IMG/VR virus record: IMGVR_UViG_3300001920_000017
Coordinates: 1 to 50,539 of that record
DNA from: a virus
Strand: one strand, 5' to 3'
Length of the DNA: 50,539 bases
In this document: positions 30,482 to 39,097 of the stretch, piece after piece
Numbering within the stretch: the first letter of the stretch is position 1
Layout: every line of letters starts with the position of its first letter
Made by a program: the position numbers and the translations under genes
Notes under the pieces: generated by a model
Databases searched by the model: none
Told to the model about the DNA's origin: nothing
Seen by the model: only the letters and a program-made list of their open reading frames with translations

Positions 30482-33400
30482 GTGAGCCAAGCCTCGCGCC
30501 TCCCCACGCTCTCGCTGTGGTCCGACTTCGCGTCCGCCGGTGGTCAGCGCTTGGGCGGTCTCGGCGCGCCGCTCGGCGGCAGTGCGCGCTATCGCATCGA
30601 TGGCGATACGACCGCCACGCTCGGGGTCAGCGCCGCGCGCTGGCAGCAACTGGGCGGCACACTCGGCCACGTCGTGCGCATCGACTGGCCGGAAGGCACC
30701 ATCGACGAATGGCGCGTACAGCGCGTGAGCGATGCGCGCACCTCGCCGCTGCCGCCGGTCGATGTCGTACAACTCGCGCTGGTGCCGATGTGGGCGGATC
30801 TCGCCGAACGCGGCCCCGTGTTGCCCGTGGTGGGCGGCGCGGTCACGACCCGCGTGGCGGGCGCCCTGCCCCTCACCACGTGGCTCACACAACGCGTGCT
30901 GGCACACGAAGCCGCGCAGCGGCTCGGGCTCGTGCTCGGCACCGTGGCCAGTGATCCGGTGGTGGATGCGGAGTTCGATGCGGCGGCGGCGCTCGCGATC
31001 GCGCAACAGGTGGTGGGGCAAGCCGGTGCCGAACTCACCTTCGAGCGCGTCGATGACACGCAGTGGCGCCTGCATGCGCCGGCCGCGCGCGGCGCCGAAC
31101 TCCCTGCGCTGGTGGCGCGTCCCGGCGTCAACGTATTGGCGCAGCTCGCGGGCTACGACCGCGCGCAACTCAACACCGTGGTGTTGCCGTTCGGCGATGC
31201 GGATCCCGCGACCGGCGACCGCGCGACGATGGCCGAAGTGCGCTATGTGGTGCACGGCCTGCCCGGCGATCGCTGGGTGCAGCTCCGCGACGCCGACACC
31301 GACACGTCGCCCATTCTGGTGGACACGCAGTGGGTTGGTGCGGCGGTGCAACTTGTGGACCTGTCGACGCGCGGCATCGTGGACAGTCGCGCGAGTGATG
31401 GCGCGGTGCGCCTCGACAGCGTGACGGGCCTGAGTGTGGGCAGTGTCGTGGGCCTCGCGATGGCCGACGGCGCGCCGCTGGTGGAAGTGTTCGACAGCAC
31501 CAGCCTCGCGAGTGGTGGGCGCCGCGTGCGGCCCCTCACGCTCGCCGGGCGCGGCGAAGCCAACCGCATTGCCAATGGCCGGTTTGCTGACGCGCTCACC
31601 GGCTGGACGACGCCCAATGCGCCGACGCCGGCGGCGTATGCCGAAGTCCAGCGCAGTGAACTCGGGGTCACGCGCACGTTCCGCGCGAATGGCGCCCGCT
31701 CGGCCGGCACTGCGGCGTCGACGCCGTTCACCGTGGATGGCCTCGGCGCCGGTGAGCGCATCGTGCGCGGCGACGTCATCACGCATGTGGGCGGCGAGCT
31801 CGGCTTAAGCGGCGCGTGCATCCCGAACGCGAGCGGCGTGCTGACCGTACCGCTCGACGATCCGCTGCCGAGCGACTTCGCGGACGGCGATGTGTTACCC
31901 CTCGTGCGGCGCGAGGGCGGCAGCTACACGCTGGCGGCGCTGCCCAAACTCGGTGGGATCCTGCTCTGCACCGGCGCGAGTGCCGACGCCGTGCAGCGCC
32001 TCACGGCGTTCGGGCGGGTCGATGGGCCGCCGTTCCTGAGCACGCCGGGCGATGTCTTCGTCACGGGCCCCGGCAGTGAAGTGTTCGACGGCAACCTGAA
32101 CGCGCTGTATCCGGTGCCCGGTGCGTCGACGCAGGCGGCGTTTCGCTATGGCGGGTTCAGCGGCGGCAGCGCGACCCCGTTGGGCGTGTTCACATGCAAC
32201 CTGGTCCGCGTTGTGAGCGCGCAGCGCCTCCGGTTCTACCAGAGCACCACCCCGTCGGGCGCACTGGGCACGCACCTGATGGCCGATCTCAACCAGTTCA
32301 ACGGCGTGCTGCTGCCGGAGTACTGCCGCAACAACCCGGGCACCACGAACACCGCGTGGCGCTTTCTCGGGGAGATCGACAGCACCGGCTACGATCCCGA
32401 CGTCAATCTCAACTACGTCGAAGCCGATTGGGTCGGCGTGCCCGCGTGGGCGGATCTCACGGGCCTCGTGGCCGGAATCGTCAACTACGGCAGCGGCCCG
32501 CAGGTCATCACCACGAGCGACCTGTGGTCGGGCAGCGCCACCCTCGACTGGCGCCGCGAAACGCGATCGCTCGTGTTGGACGGCGCGCACCCCACCGGCA
32601 GTACCACGCTCACCACGAAGCCGATTCCCGCCCTCGCGCGCCGCGATTGGCTCGGCACCGATAATCTGTATCTGCCGACGCTGGGCCTCACGCTCGCGCT
32701 CACCGGCACCGCGTCGTGGGCCAGCACGGGCCTCGCCACCGTGCCCGTCAGTGTGCCGAGCGGCGTCACCATTCCCGCCGGCACGCGGTGTTACAGCAAT
32801 TGGTCGGGCACCAGCGACGCGGACGGCTACCTCGTGGTGGCGACCGAGGTCGTGGGTCCCGCGTCCAGTGTGAGTGTGCGCGGCGGCGATGCGTACGCCA
32901 ACACGTGGGATGGCCTCAGCACCGCGCCGACGGCGCTCTATCGCGTGGACCCGCTGTCCATCGTGCGCATCCTCGGCAACACGCTGCGCGCGGCCGCGAC
33001 GGCGACCGCCGATGGCAGCGGCGCCGCGAGCATCACGCTCGAAGGCCCGAACGTCAACACCATCACGGACAACGCGACGCTGGTGCTCTCGCGCCCCGTG
33101 ATGCTGCGCCCCACCGATCCACAAGACGGCAGCGTGGTGCGCTGTGTGACGCCCGTGACCGCGCCCACCGCCGATGCGCCGGCGCTGGCGTCCAGTCTCG
33201 CGCGCATCCCCGTGCCCGCCGGCGGCACGCGGCCGGTGACCGTGTTCGTGACGTTCAGTCTGTCGGCCGGCACCTATCAGGCGAGCGACCTGCCCTGGGT
33301 GGTCCTGATCGACGACGCGGGCTCCATCCGCGCGAGTGCGCGCCTCGCCGATACTGCCGTGCAGGTGCTCACCACGCCAACGCTCGCCCGCGTCATCCTC

Positions 33401-33817
33401 ACCACGACGATCACGAGCACGCAGTGGCTCGGGGCGCGCATCATCGGCGGTCCCGCGTCGCCCACCGCGTGGATTGTCGTCACCGATGCGATGCTCTGCA
33501 CCACGGCGCGCGATGATGTGCCGTTCACCGCGTCGTCGTGGGGCAACCCACTGGCGCAGCGCGCGGCCGAAGCCCTCAGCCTGCAGCGCTTCCCCACGGC
33601 CGACATCCAGGTGTCGCTGGCCACGCTGCGGCGCTGGTTCGATGCGCCGTCCACGACGCCCGCCGTGCAGCTCGGGCAGCGGCTCGAGTTCCCCGCGCTC
33701 GGCGTCACGCGCCGCGTCGTGGAGATCGATCGCCCCTTCACGCAACCCGACCGCGCTACGATCACTGTCGGCGTACCCCCAACCGCCCTCTCGCGCCGCG
33801 CCGGGAGTCTGAGGTGA
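30482..33817 (+). CDS. Large tail tip protein (probable baseplate hub and adhesin)
   Basis: 1111 residues from GTG 30482. The first 260 residues have a hub-like alpha/beta plan (V-R-I-D-W-P-E-G-T-I-D-E-W, then R-P-G-V-N-V-L-A-Q-L-A-G-Y-D). The long remainder is beta-rich with many Thr, Ser and Gly, likely several beta-sandwich or carbohydrate-binding modules. The last 100 residues (I-Q-V-S-L-A-T-L-R-R-W-F) close with a strand-helix that may plug into the tail tube. A tail-tip or hub role is inferred from order. Exact homology is not recognised. Confidence 0.6.
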   Translation: MSQASRLPTLSLWSDFASAGGQRLGGLGAPLGGSARYRIDGDTTATLGVSAARWQQLGGTLGHVVRIDWPEGTIDEWRVQRVSDARTSPLPPVDVVQLALVPMWADLAERGPVLPVVGGAVTTRVAGALPLTTWLTQRVLAHEAAQRLGLVLGTVASDPVVDAEFDAAAALAIAQQVVGQAGAELTFERVDDTQWRLHAPAARGAELPALVARPGVNVLAQLAGYDRAQLNTVVLPFGDADPATGDRATMAEVRYVVHGLPGDRWVQLRDADTDTSPILVDTQWVGAAVQLVDLSTRGIVDSRASDGAVRLDSVTGLSVGSVVGLAMADGAPLVEVFDSTSLASGGRRVRPLTLAGRGEANRIANGRFADALTGWTTPNAPTPAAYAEVQRSELGVTRTFRANGARSAGTAASTPFTVDGLGAGERIVRGDVITHVGGELGLSGACIPNASGVLTVPLDDPLPSDFADGDVLPLVRREGGSYTLAALPKLGGILLCTGASADAVQRLTAFGRVDGPPFLSTPGDVFVTGPGSEVFDGNLNALYPVPGASTQAAFRYGGFSGGSATPLGVFTCNLVRVVSAQRLRFYQSTTPSGALGTHLMADLNQFNGVLLPEYCRNNPGTTNTAWRFLGEIDSTGYDPDVNLNYVEADWVGVPAWADLTGLVAGIVNYGSGPQVITTSDLWSGSATLDWRRETRSLVLDGAHPTGSTTLTTKPIPALARRDWLGTDNLYLPTLGLTLALTGTASWASTGLATVPVSVPSGVTIPAGTRCYSNWSGTSDADGYLVVATEVVGPASSVSVRGGDAYANTWDGLSTAPTALYRVDPLSIVRILGNTLRAAATATADGSGAASITLEGPNVNTITDNATLVLSRPVMLRPTDPQDGSVVRCVTPVTAPTADAPALASSLARIPVPAGGTRPVTVFVTFSLSAGTYQASDLPWVVLIDDAGSIRASARLADTAVQVLTTPTLARVILTTTITSTQWLGARIIGGPASPTAWIVVTDAMLCTTARDDVPFTASSWGNPLAQRAAEALSLQRFPTADIQVSLATLRRWFDAPSTTPAVQLGQRLEFPALGVTRRVVEIDRPFTQPDRATITVGVPPTALSRRAGSLR

Positions 33818-33820
33818 CCT

Positions 33821-34591
33821 GTGTCTCTCTGGATTGACGAACGACCGGTGTCGGCGCTCGGTGCCCGACTGGCGCGTATCGAGGGGTTCCTCGGCGGCCC
33901 GATCATCAGTCGGCAACTGACTGGTGTACCGGGCCTCACGCGTCCGTTGATTGGCGGGCTCCGCGCGCCGGATCCTCGCACCGCGGTGCTCGAGCTGAGC
34001 GTCCCCCTCAACGCCCTCACCGATCGTCCGACCGCCATCCGCGCGCTCGAGCTCGCGCTCACCGGCGAGCGCTGGGTGCGCACCATCGATCGGCCAGGCC
34101 TCCGCACGCGCTGTCACGTCACGATGGCGGCGCGCGAGATCCCGCAGGCGCGCGGACTCACCATCGCACGCGTGCTCGTCACGCTCACCTGCACCGCGCT
34201 CGACGGCAGCTCGGAGCACTGGCCGGCGCGCTCGCCGGTGTTGCTCAGCACGACGCCGGCGGCCGTGCCCACGGGCTCGCTGCCCACCACGGGCTGGTTG
34301 CTCGCGTGGGGCTTCAGTTCGCCGCTCACGATCACGTACCGCACGGCGCGCGGTGACGCCACGACGCTCACGATCACGCAGACGCTCGCCACCGGCGAAC
34401 ACGTGGCCATCGATCTGCTCACGGCCGATGTGTGGCACGTCGCGACGACGGGCGTCCGTACCCGCGTCGCGCTCGTCACCGGCACGATGCCCGCGTGTGA
34501 TGGCCGCCACGCGCTCGGCAGTCTCGCGCCGACGCTCGCGCTGTCGAGTGGTACCGGCCTGCTGCTGCCCACGCTCCACGACCGGATATAG
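33821..34591 (+). CDS. Distal tail-like protein
   Basis: 256 residues from GTG 33821, preceded by GAGG. The first half (R-A-L-E-L-A-L-T-G-E-R-W, then R-L-R-T-R-C-H-V, then V-T-L-T-C-T) resembles the belt-and-beta-sandwich plan of distal tail (Dit) proteins. The C-terminal half is a second beta-rich domain. Position next to the hub fits. Residue identity alone would not prove it. Confidence 0.5.
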   Translation: MSLWIDERPVSALGARLARIEGFLGGPIISRQLTGVPGLTRPLIGGLRAPDPRTAVLELSVPLNALTDRPTAIRALELALTGERWVRTIDRPGLRTRCHVTMAAREIPQARGLTIARVLVTLTCTALDGSSEHWPARSPVLLSTTPAAVPTGSLPTTGWLLAWGFSSPLTITYRTARGDATTLTITQTLATGEHVAIDLLTADVWHVATTGVRTRVALVTGTMPACDGRHALGSLAPTLALSSGTGLLLPTLHDRI

Positions 34592-34595
34592 CACG

Positions 34596-35330
34596 ATGCG
34601 CGAAACCCAAGCCGACCTCGGGCCGCAGTCCCGGGCCCTGCTCCATCTCGACGTGCGCCAGGGCGCGATCTGGGAGCCCAGCACGGGCAATCTCGTCGCG
34701 CACAGCGGCCAGCGTTTCACGTGGAGCCGTGGCAGCGCGACGCTCGCGAGTGTGCCAGTGCCCGGCGGCAGCTACACCGCGCCGCTCACGGTGCCCGCGT
34801 TTGCGGAAGCGGACGGCGGACTCGGGCTCCATCTCGGCGCCGATGACATTCTGCGCGAGTCGACGGCAATCCTGTGGCCTCCTGGCCCATTCTTCGGGCG
34901 CTTCAAGTTCGTGGAGCGCGGCGCGCGGACCACGAGCAATGCGACGCTGTTCGCGATCACGCCCGACGATCCCACGAGCGGCACGCGGTTCTATCTGTTC
35001 GCGTCGTCCAACTACTACGCGCTGTTCGCGCACAACGGCACCACCAGCGCCACAGCCACGCTGAGCGCTGGGCAACCCGCACCGGGCGATCTCGTCACGG
35101 TGGACTTCGCGTGGGCCGCGGGTGGCCTCGCGCTGCATCAACGCATCGGCGCGGGCGCGCCCACCAGTGCCACGAGCGGCGCACTCGCGCTGCCGAGTGC
35201 GTGGAGTGCCGGTACGCGGGCCCGCATCGGCCGCCGCGGTGCCACGGCCAACCCTGCAGCGCTCACGCTGATCCAGTGGGCGCTCGTGCCCGGCGCGTAC
35301 GACGTGGACACGCTCGACACCCTGTTCTAA
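34596..35330 (+). CDS. Tail protein with concanavalin/LamG-like lectin fold
   Basis: 244 residues. Residues about 65-240 show the strand order of a jelly-roll lectin: F-K-F-V-E-R-G, then F-A-I-T-P-D-D, then R-F-Y-L-F-A-S-S, then V-T-V-D-F-A-W-A-A-G-G-L-A-L-H. It is probably a host-surface-binding tail component. ATG 34596 lies five bases after the preceding stop. Its neighbours on both sides are tail-tip proteins. Confidence 0.6.
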   Translation: MRETQADLGPQSRALLHLDVRQGAIWEPSTGNLVAHSGQRFTWSRGSATLASVPVPGGSYTAPLTVPAFAEADGGLGLHLGADDILRESTAILWPPGPFFGRFKFVERGARTTSNATLFAITPDDPTSGTRFYLFASSNYYALFAHNGTTSATATLSAGQPAPGDLVTVDFAWAAGGLALHQRIGAGAPTSATSGALALPSAWSAGTRARIGRRGATANPAALTLIQWALVPGAYDVDTLDTLF

Positions 35331-35348
35331 CCCTCTTCTGACCGGACC

Positions 35349-37010
35349 ATGCCCACGCAGATCCTTCACGGCAGCGCGCAGTTTGGCGACGGCAGCACCT
35401 CGGGCGGCGGCGGCACCGTGGTCGGTGGCGGTGGGGGCGGCGGCACGACGACGCTGGTCGGCGTGTCGCTGCTCAATCCCGGCGGCGGCTCCCTCGCCGA
35501 TATTCGCACGCTCGAACTCTCCGGCTTGCAGGCCACCGCCTCCGGCCCCAATCGCGCGACGCTCGCGCCCCTCGCCAGTGCGGAGCTACCGACGCCCGAC
35601 GTCGTGCTGAGTGGCGGCGCGTGGGTGCCGCGCGACCTGAGCGCCACGAGCTACAGCCTGCAGTTCACGGCGGGCTCGGGCATTCTCAACGGCCGCGCGA
35701 TCACGTGGCCGGCCGCGACGATCACGACACCGGCCGCCAACGCGATCGTGTACGTCGATAGCAACGGCACCGTGCAAGTGCGGAGCGCAGGCGCGCCTGA
35801 GACGCTGCCCCCCGCTGGGCAACTGATGCTGGCGCGCACCTACGTCGATGTGGGGCTCTACGGCGCGCGGGTGTATGCCGTCGCCGACTCGCGCACGTAT
35901 GACCGGAGCGCGGTACCGCGCGCGCCGCTGTTCTTGCGCGATCGCGTGATGGAGAGCCGCATCACGAGCGGTGCGTGGGCCGGCGCCACGGCCATCAACG
36001 CGACCGGCGACATCAACTGGTACTTTGCGAACCTCGGGCTCTACCCGTTCGTGGAAGAGTTGCCGCAGCAGGTGCAGGATCATCTGGACGTGCAGATCGC
36101 GAAGTTCGCGAGCGTCAGCACCGGCACCGGTGCGACCGATTGGGCGACGCTCCATGGCACGACGCACACCGACCAGTATCAGTGGTGGTACGATGTCACG
36201 GATCCCCGGGGGACTCCTGCCAAGAAGCGCGCCGACTCGCACGACTCGTATTGCGCCACGTTCCTCCGGCTCGCCGTGCGTTTCGCGCGCCTCGCGCCCG
36301 GGGGGCTCGCGTGGTGGGATGCCAACATCGCGGCGATCCAAGAAGCGATCTACCGCAACCACCTGATTCGCCAACGGCTGGTGCACGGCGGCGCGGGGTA
36401 CCTCAACGAGACGTTCCAAGACGAAAACGTCTATCCGTTCTGCCAGACGCTCGACAACATTGAAGTGTATCGCGGGCTGGTGGACGCCCTCGCGCTGATG
36501 ACGGAGCGTGGTGGCGCGCAGGCCACGTACGCGAGCGCCAATGCGAGCTATGCGACCAACATACTCGCGGGCATCCAGGCGCAGTGGAGCGACGCGGCGA
36601 ACAGCAACGGGGACACGGGCTGGCTCAGTGTCGCGTGGGACAACGCGGGCGCTGATGCGCTGGAGAATCCGCTGGAGCTGTTCTATCCGCACCTGACCAT
36701 CGGCGTCCCAGCGGCGGTGTTCGATGTGCCACTCTCGCCAACGCCGGCGACGGCACGGCAGCGGCTCGCGAAGTTGTTCGATCACCTGAACACGAAGGCG
36801 CCGGGCTGGTTCCAGTCGCGCAGTTACGACCTCTTCCCGTGGGGCATCGTCGCGGCCGCGGCGGCGAAGGTCGGCTTTCGGGACCTCGCCGAAGCGTGGT
36901 TGTCGTTCGTACAGCGGCATCATGCGCGCGACAGCGAAGGGTATTTATACATTCACGAATTGGGGTGGGCGCGCTATATCGAGCGCACCTTGGGCGGCGA
37001 AGTGTTGTAA
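35349..37010 (+). CDS. Tailspike-like protein with (alpha/alpha)-barrel glycosidase-like domain
   Basis: 553 residues. The first 15 residues and a Gly-rich linker (about 15-37) attach the protein. A short beta domain follows to about 190. From about 200 to the end the chain is helix-rich with a recurring aromatic-helix pattern (D-S-Y-C-A-T-F-L-R-L-A-V, then F-Q-D-E-N-V-Y-P-F, then D-L-F-P-W-G-I-V-A-A-A-A-A). This is typical of six-hairpin (alpha/alpha)6 glycoside hydrolases and lyases. Known: such spikes cut host surface polysaccharide. Candidate acids include the Asp-Ser and Asp-Glu pairs in those motifs. The family is inferred, not matched. A terminator hairpin follows. Confidence 0.55.
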   Translation: MPTQILHGSAQFGDGSTSGGGGTVVGGGGGGGTTTLVGVSLLNPGGGSLADIRTLELSGLQATASGPNRATLAPLASAELPTPDVVLSGGAWVPRDLSATSYSLQFTAGSGILNGRAITWPAATITTPAANAIVYVDSNGTVQVRSAGAPETLPPAGQLMLARTYVDVGLYGARVYAVADSRTYDRSAVPRAPLFLRDRVMESRITSGAWAGATAINATGDINWYFANLGLYPFVEELPQQVQDHLDVQIAKFASVSTGTGATDWATLHGTTHTDQYQWWYDVTDPRGTPAKKRADSHDSYCATFLRLAVRFARLAPGGLAWWDANIAAIQEAIYRNHLIRQRLVHGGAGYLNETFQDENVYPFCQTLDNIEVYRGLVDALALMTERGGAQATYASANASYATNILAGIQAQWSDAANSNGDTGWLSVAWDNAGADALENPLELFYPHLTIGVPAAVFDVPLSPTPATARQRLAKLFDHLNTKAPGWFQSRSYDLFPWGIVAAAAAKVGFRDLAEAWLSFVQRHHARDSEGYLYIHELGWARYIERTLGGEVL

Positions 37011-37037
37011 GCGCAAAGGTAGTGCCGTGAATGAAAC

Positions 37038-37062
37038 AACGGGGCCCGTGAGAGGCCCCGTT
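37038..37062 (+). terminator. Terminator hairpin after the tail genes
   Basis: A 9-bp perfect stem (37038-37046 with 37054-37062) around a 7-base loop. The core GGGGCC/GGCCCC matches the hairpin at 20726. It follows the tailspike-like stop by 28 bases and separates the tail module from the lysis module. There is only a short T pair after the stem. Confidence 0.8.
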
Positions 37063-37097
37063 AGGGTCGCGCGCGTCTAGGACAACGCGGGCGCGTT

Positions 37098-37376
37098 ATG
37101 CATCGTGCGCCCATGGACATTCCCGAGTGGCTCGTCGAATGCGCGAAGGTGGGCGCAGGCGCAATCGTCGGCGTGTTTGCCGGCACGCGCCGCATGGAGG
37201 CCCGCGTTCGCACACTCGAAGATCGGCAGCAAGCCACCGACCAGAAGATCGCGACGCACGACAAGACGCTCGAGGAAGTGCACGAGACCGTGCAGGTCGA
37301 CCACGACCTGCTGACCCGCGTAGACGCGAACCTGCAGCTCATCATGCAGGCGATGCAGCTACGCCCCCGAACCTGA
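37098..37376 (+). CDS. Lysis-module protein with short hydrophobic N-terminus and coiled coil
   Basis: 92 residues. Residues about 15-30 hold a short hydrophobic stretch (V-G-A-G-A-I-V-G-V-F-A-G). The rest is a charged helix with heptads (R-V-R-T-L-E-D-R, then L-E-E-V-H-E-T-V). It may be a holin-like or antiholin-like protein, or a membrane-tethered accessory. The start is ambiguous: ATG 37098 is used here, but ATG 37113 (M-D-I-P-E-W) is as likely, since neither has a good ribosome site. Confidence 0.55.
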   Translation: MHRAPMDIPEWLVECAKVGAGAIVGVFAGTRRMEARVRTLEDRQQATDQKIATHDKTLEEVHETVQVDHDLLTRVDANLQLIMQAMQLRPRT

Positions 37377-37379
37377 ATC

Positions 37380-37389
37380 GGAGGTGATC
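37380..37389 (+). promoter_or_regulatory. Ten-base perfect ribosome binding site before the holin-like gene
   Basis: The run GGAGGTGATC is the full complement of the 16S rRNA 3-prime tail. It lies five bases (from GGAGG) before GTG 37390, so it decides the start of the next gene over the GTG at 37384. This is the most perfect ribosome site I noticed in the phage genome, suggesting high or tightly timed translation of the holin-like protein. Confidence 0.8.
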
Positions 37390-37644
37390 GTGATTCCGCT
37401 GTCGAAAGTGTGGGGCTGGTGGCTGTTCTACCTGCAGCTCGCGAACGCCGCGCTGGCCGCCCTCGTGTACTTCCAGATGGTGCCGCTCGACATGGCCTTC
37501 ATGGCGACATGGAAGGCGCACGCCACGGTGATTCATGGCGCCATCGGCGTCGTCACCGGCGCATTGCAGGCGTTCGCCAAGGCGCTGCCGGATGCGGACG
37601 GCGACGGCGTGCCGGACCTCTTCCAGTCGAAGCGCACGCCGTGA
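37390..37644 (+). CDS. Holin-like two-helix membrane protein
   Basis: 84 residues from GTG 37390. Two hydrophobic stretches (about 7-28 with W-G-W-W-L-F-Y-L-Q-L, and 40-62 with H-A-T-V-I-H-G-A-I-G-V-V-T-G) are joined by a short loop, and the tail is acidic with D-A-D-G-D-G. Known: class II holins have this plan and permeabilise the inner membrane on time. The following amidase gene and the perfect ribosome site support a lysis role. Confidence 0.7.
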   Translation: MIPLSKVWGWWLFYLQLANAALAALVYFQMVPLDMAFMATWKAHATVIHGAIGVVTGALQAFAKALPDADGDGVPDLFQSKRTP

Positions 37645-38153
37645 GCGACGCGAAGCACGCGGCGTTCTCGCTGCCCGCGTCGTGGCAGTGGCGGCCGTCG
37701 CCGAATCATTCGGCGCGGCCCGCCCGCGTGTCCGCCATCGTACTCCATGCGGACGCGAGTAGCCGCGTCGCGTCGTCGCTCGACTGGATTCGGCGCGCCG
37801 AGTCCAAGGTGAGCTATCACGTGCTGATCGGGCGCGTCGGCGAGGTGTTTGCCGTCGTGCACCCTGACCGCATGGCGTGGCATGCGGGCGTGTCGTCGCT
37901 CGATGGCGCCTCGCACGTCAACCGCTTTTCGGTGGGCGTGTGCCTGTCGAACCGCAACGACGGCGTGGAGCAGCACCCCGGCGCGCAGGTGAGCGCGGCG
38001 GCGGACGTCTGCGCGGCGCTGTGTCGCCACTACGGCATTCCGGTGGACCGCATCGTCACGCACGCGCAGGTGGCGCCGGGCCGCAAGACCGATCCCATTG
38101 CCCTCGACCTCGCGGAGTTCCGCGAGCGCGTGAACGCGAGGCTGACGGTATGA
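37641..38153 (+). CDS. Endolysin: N-acetylmuramoyl-L-alanine amidase (Amidase_2)
   Basis: 170 residues. The motif order fits Amidase_2: I-V-L-H36, then S-Y-H60-V-L-I-G-R, then A-W-H-A-G-V, then V-N-R-F-S-V-G-V, then V-T-H141-A-Q-V-A-P-G-R-K-T-D151. His36, His141 and Asp151 should hold the catalytic zinc (Asp151 in place of the Cys seen in T7 lysozyme). It cleaves the bond between MurNAc and the peptide stem. It has no signal peptide, so it needs the holin-like neighbour. GTG 37641 overlaps the preceding stop by four bases. Confidence 0.92.
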   Translation: MSDAKHAAFSLPASWQWRPSPNHSARPARVSAIVLHADASSRVASSLDWIRRAESKVSYHVLIGRVGEVFAVVHPDRMAWHAGVSSLDGASHVNRFSVGVCLSNRNDGVEQHPGAQVSAAADVCAALCRHYGIPVDRIVTHAQVAPGRKTDPIALDLAEFRERVNARLTV

Positions 38154-38464
38154 GACTCGCTGACCTCAACCCGCGATGGACCAACGCGGGCGGTGACGGC
38201 GTGACGGGCCCTAATGGGAAGCCCGAGCCACCGCGCACCGGCGTGGGCCTGATGCTCGACTGCCCGTGCGGTGCAGCCGACTCGCCACTGTACGTGCCGT
38301 TTGCCAATCCGCTCGATGGCGGGCCGCAGTATGGGCCGCAGGGCTGGCAGCGCACGGGAGACACGTTCGAGACGCTGTCGCTGCAGCCCTCGATTCAGCG
38401 CGTCATGTCGCCCTGTCATTGCCGCTGGCATGGCTGGATCACCAACGGGGACGTGCACACATGA
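38150..38464 (+). CDS. DUF6527-like small protein next to the endolysin
   Basis: 104 residues. It has a C-P-C motif around residue 38-40, then P-S-I-Q-R-V and C-H-C-R-W-H-G-W-I-T-N-G-D-V at the end. The Cys/His arrangement plus H-G-W-I-x-x-G-x-V is the layout of the DUF6527 family found near lysis genes in phages. It may bind zinc. Function unknown. It overlaps the amidase and spanin-like genes by four bases each. Confidence 0.7.
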   Translation: MRLADLNPRWTNAGGDGVTGPNGKPEPPRTGVGLMLDCPCGAADSPLYVPFANPLDGGPQYGPQGWQRTGDTFETLSLQPSIQRVMSPCHCRWHGWITNGDVHT

Positions 38465-39087
38465 CCCGCCTCCCCTCATGGCTCTGGGGCCTCATGGGCG
38501 TGCTCGCCCTCGCCCTCGGCGTGTGGAAGGCGGGCGCGATCACGGTCGCGATGATCCGCGCCGACGAACGCGCGGCCGTGTTGCGGGAGGGCGACGCGCT
38601 GCTCGCCGTCATCAACACCAACGCCGGCCGCATCGCCCGCGAGCGCGACAGCGTGACGCGCATCCTCGTGCAGCGCGATTCGCAGCTGACGCAGGCGCTC
38701 GCCTCAGCAGGCCGCGTCGTCGAACGCATCGTGACCAAGGAAGTGCCCGTGCTCCCCGCGTCGTTGCTCGATACGGCCGCCACGCGGCGCACCCTCACGG
38801 CGCTCCGGTTCGACCTCACGACGTGCCGCGATACGCTGGCCGGCCTTGTGTCGGCCTGCGCGCAGTACCGCCAGACCAGTGACAGCGCGCGGGCCGTGGG
38901 AGCCCGGCAGCGCACGGCCGACTCCACCGCCCTTGTGCGGATGGCCGAGCAAACCGCCGCGATCAGTCGGAGTCGCGACGCGGCGGTGCAGCAACTCAGT
39001 CGCCGCTCGACATGGCGCACGGTGGAGCGCTCCGTCTGCGCCGTGTCGGCGGCTACGAACCTGATTCAGTGGCGCTACGCCAAGTGA
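38461..39087 (+). CDS. Rz-like inner-membrane spanin candidate
   Basis: 208 residues. Residues about 7-30 form one N-terminal membrane helix (L-W-G-L-M-G-V-L-A-L-A-L-G-V). A long periplasmic coiled coil follows with R-I-A-R-E-R-D-S-V-T, then S-Q-L-T-Q-A-L. The C-terminal part has R-D-T-L and several Cys. This is the i-spanin plan, where the coiled coil collapses inner to outer membrane after the amidase acts. No embedded Rz1 gene with a lipobox was recognised. It follows the holin-amidase pair. Confidence 0.65.
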   Translation: MTRLPSWLWGLMGVLALALGVWKAGAITVAMIRADERAAVLREGDALLAVINTNAGRIARERDSVTRILVQRDSQLTQALASAGRVVERIVTKEVPVLPASLLDTAATRRTLTALRFDLTTCRDTLAGLVSACAQYRQTSDSARAVGARQRTADSTALVRMAEQTAAISRSRDAAVQQLSRRSTWRTVERSVCAVSAATNLIQWRYAK

Positions 39088-39097
39088 GGACCTCGCC

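Noticed and set aside
31895-34720. A 941-codon antisense ORF opposite the tail-tip genes, and similar long antisense ORFs at 28279-30507 and 15896-17602
   Set aside because: Antisense ORFs are common opposite GC-rich genes. None of these reads as a recognisable domain, while the sense strand encodes clear phage proteins. The intein antisense ORF is the only one with recognisable domains.
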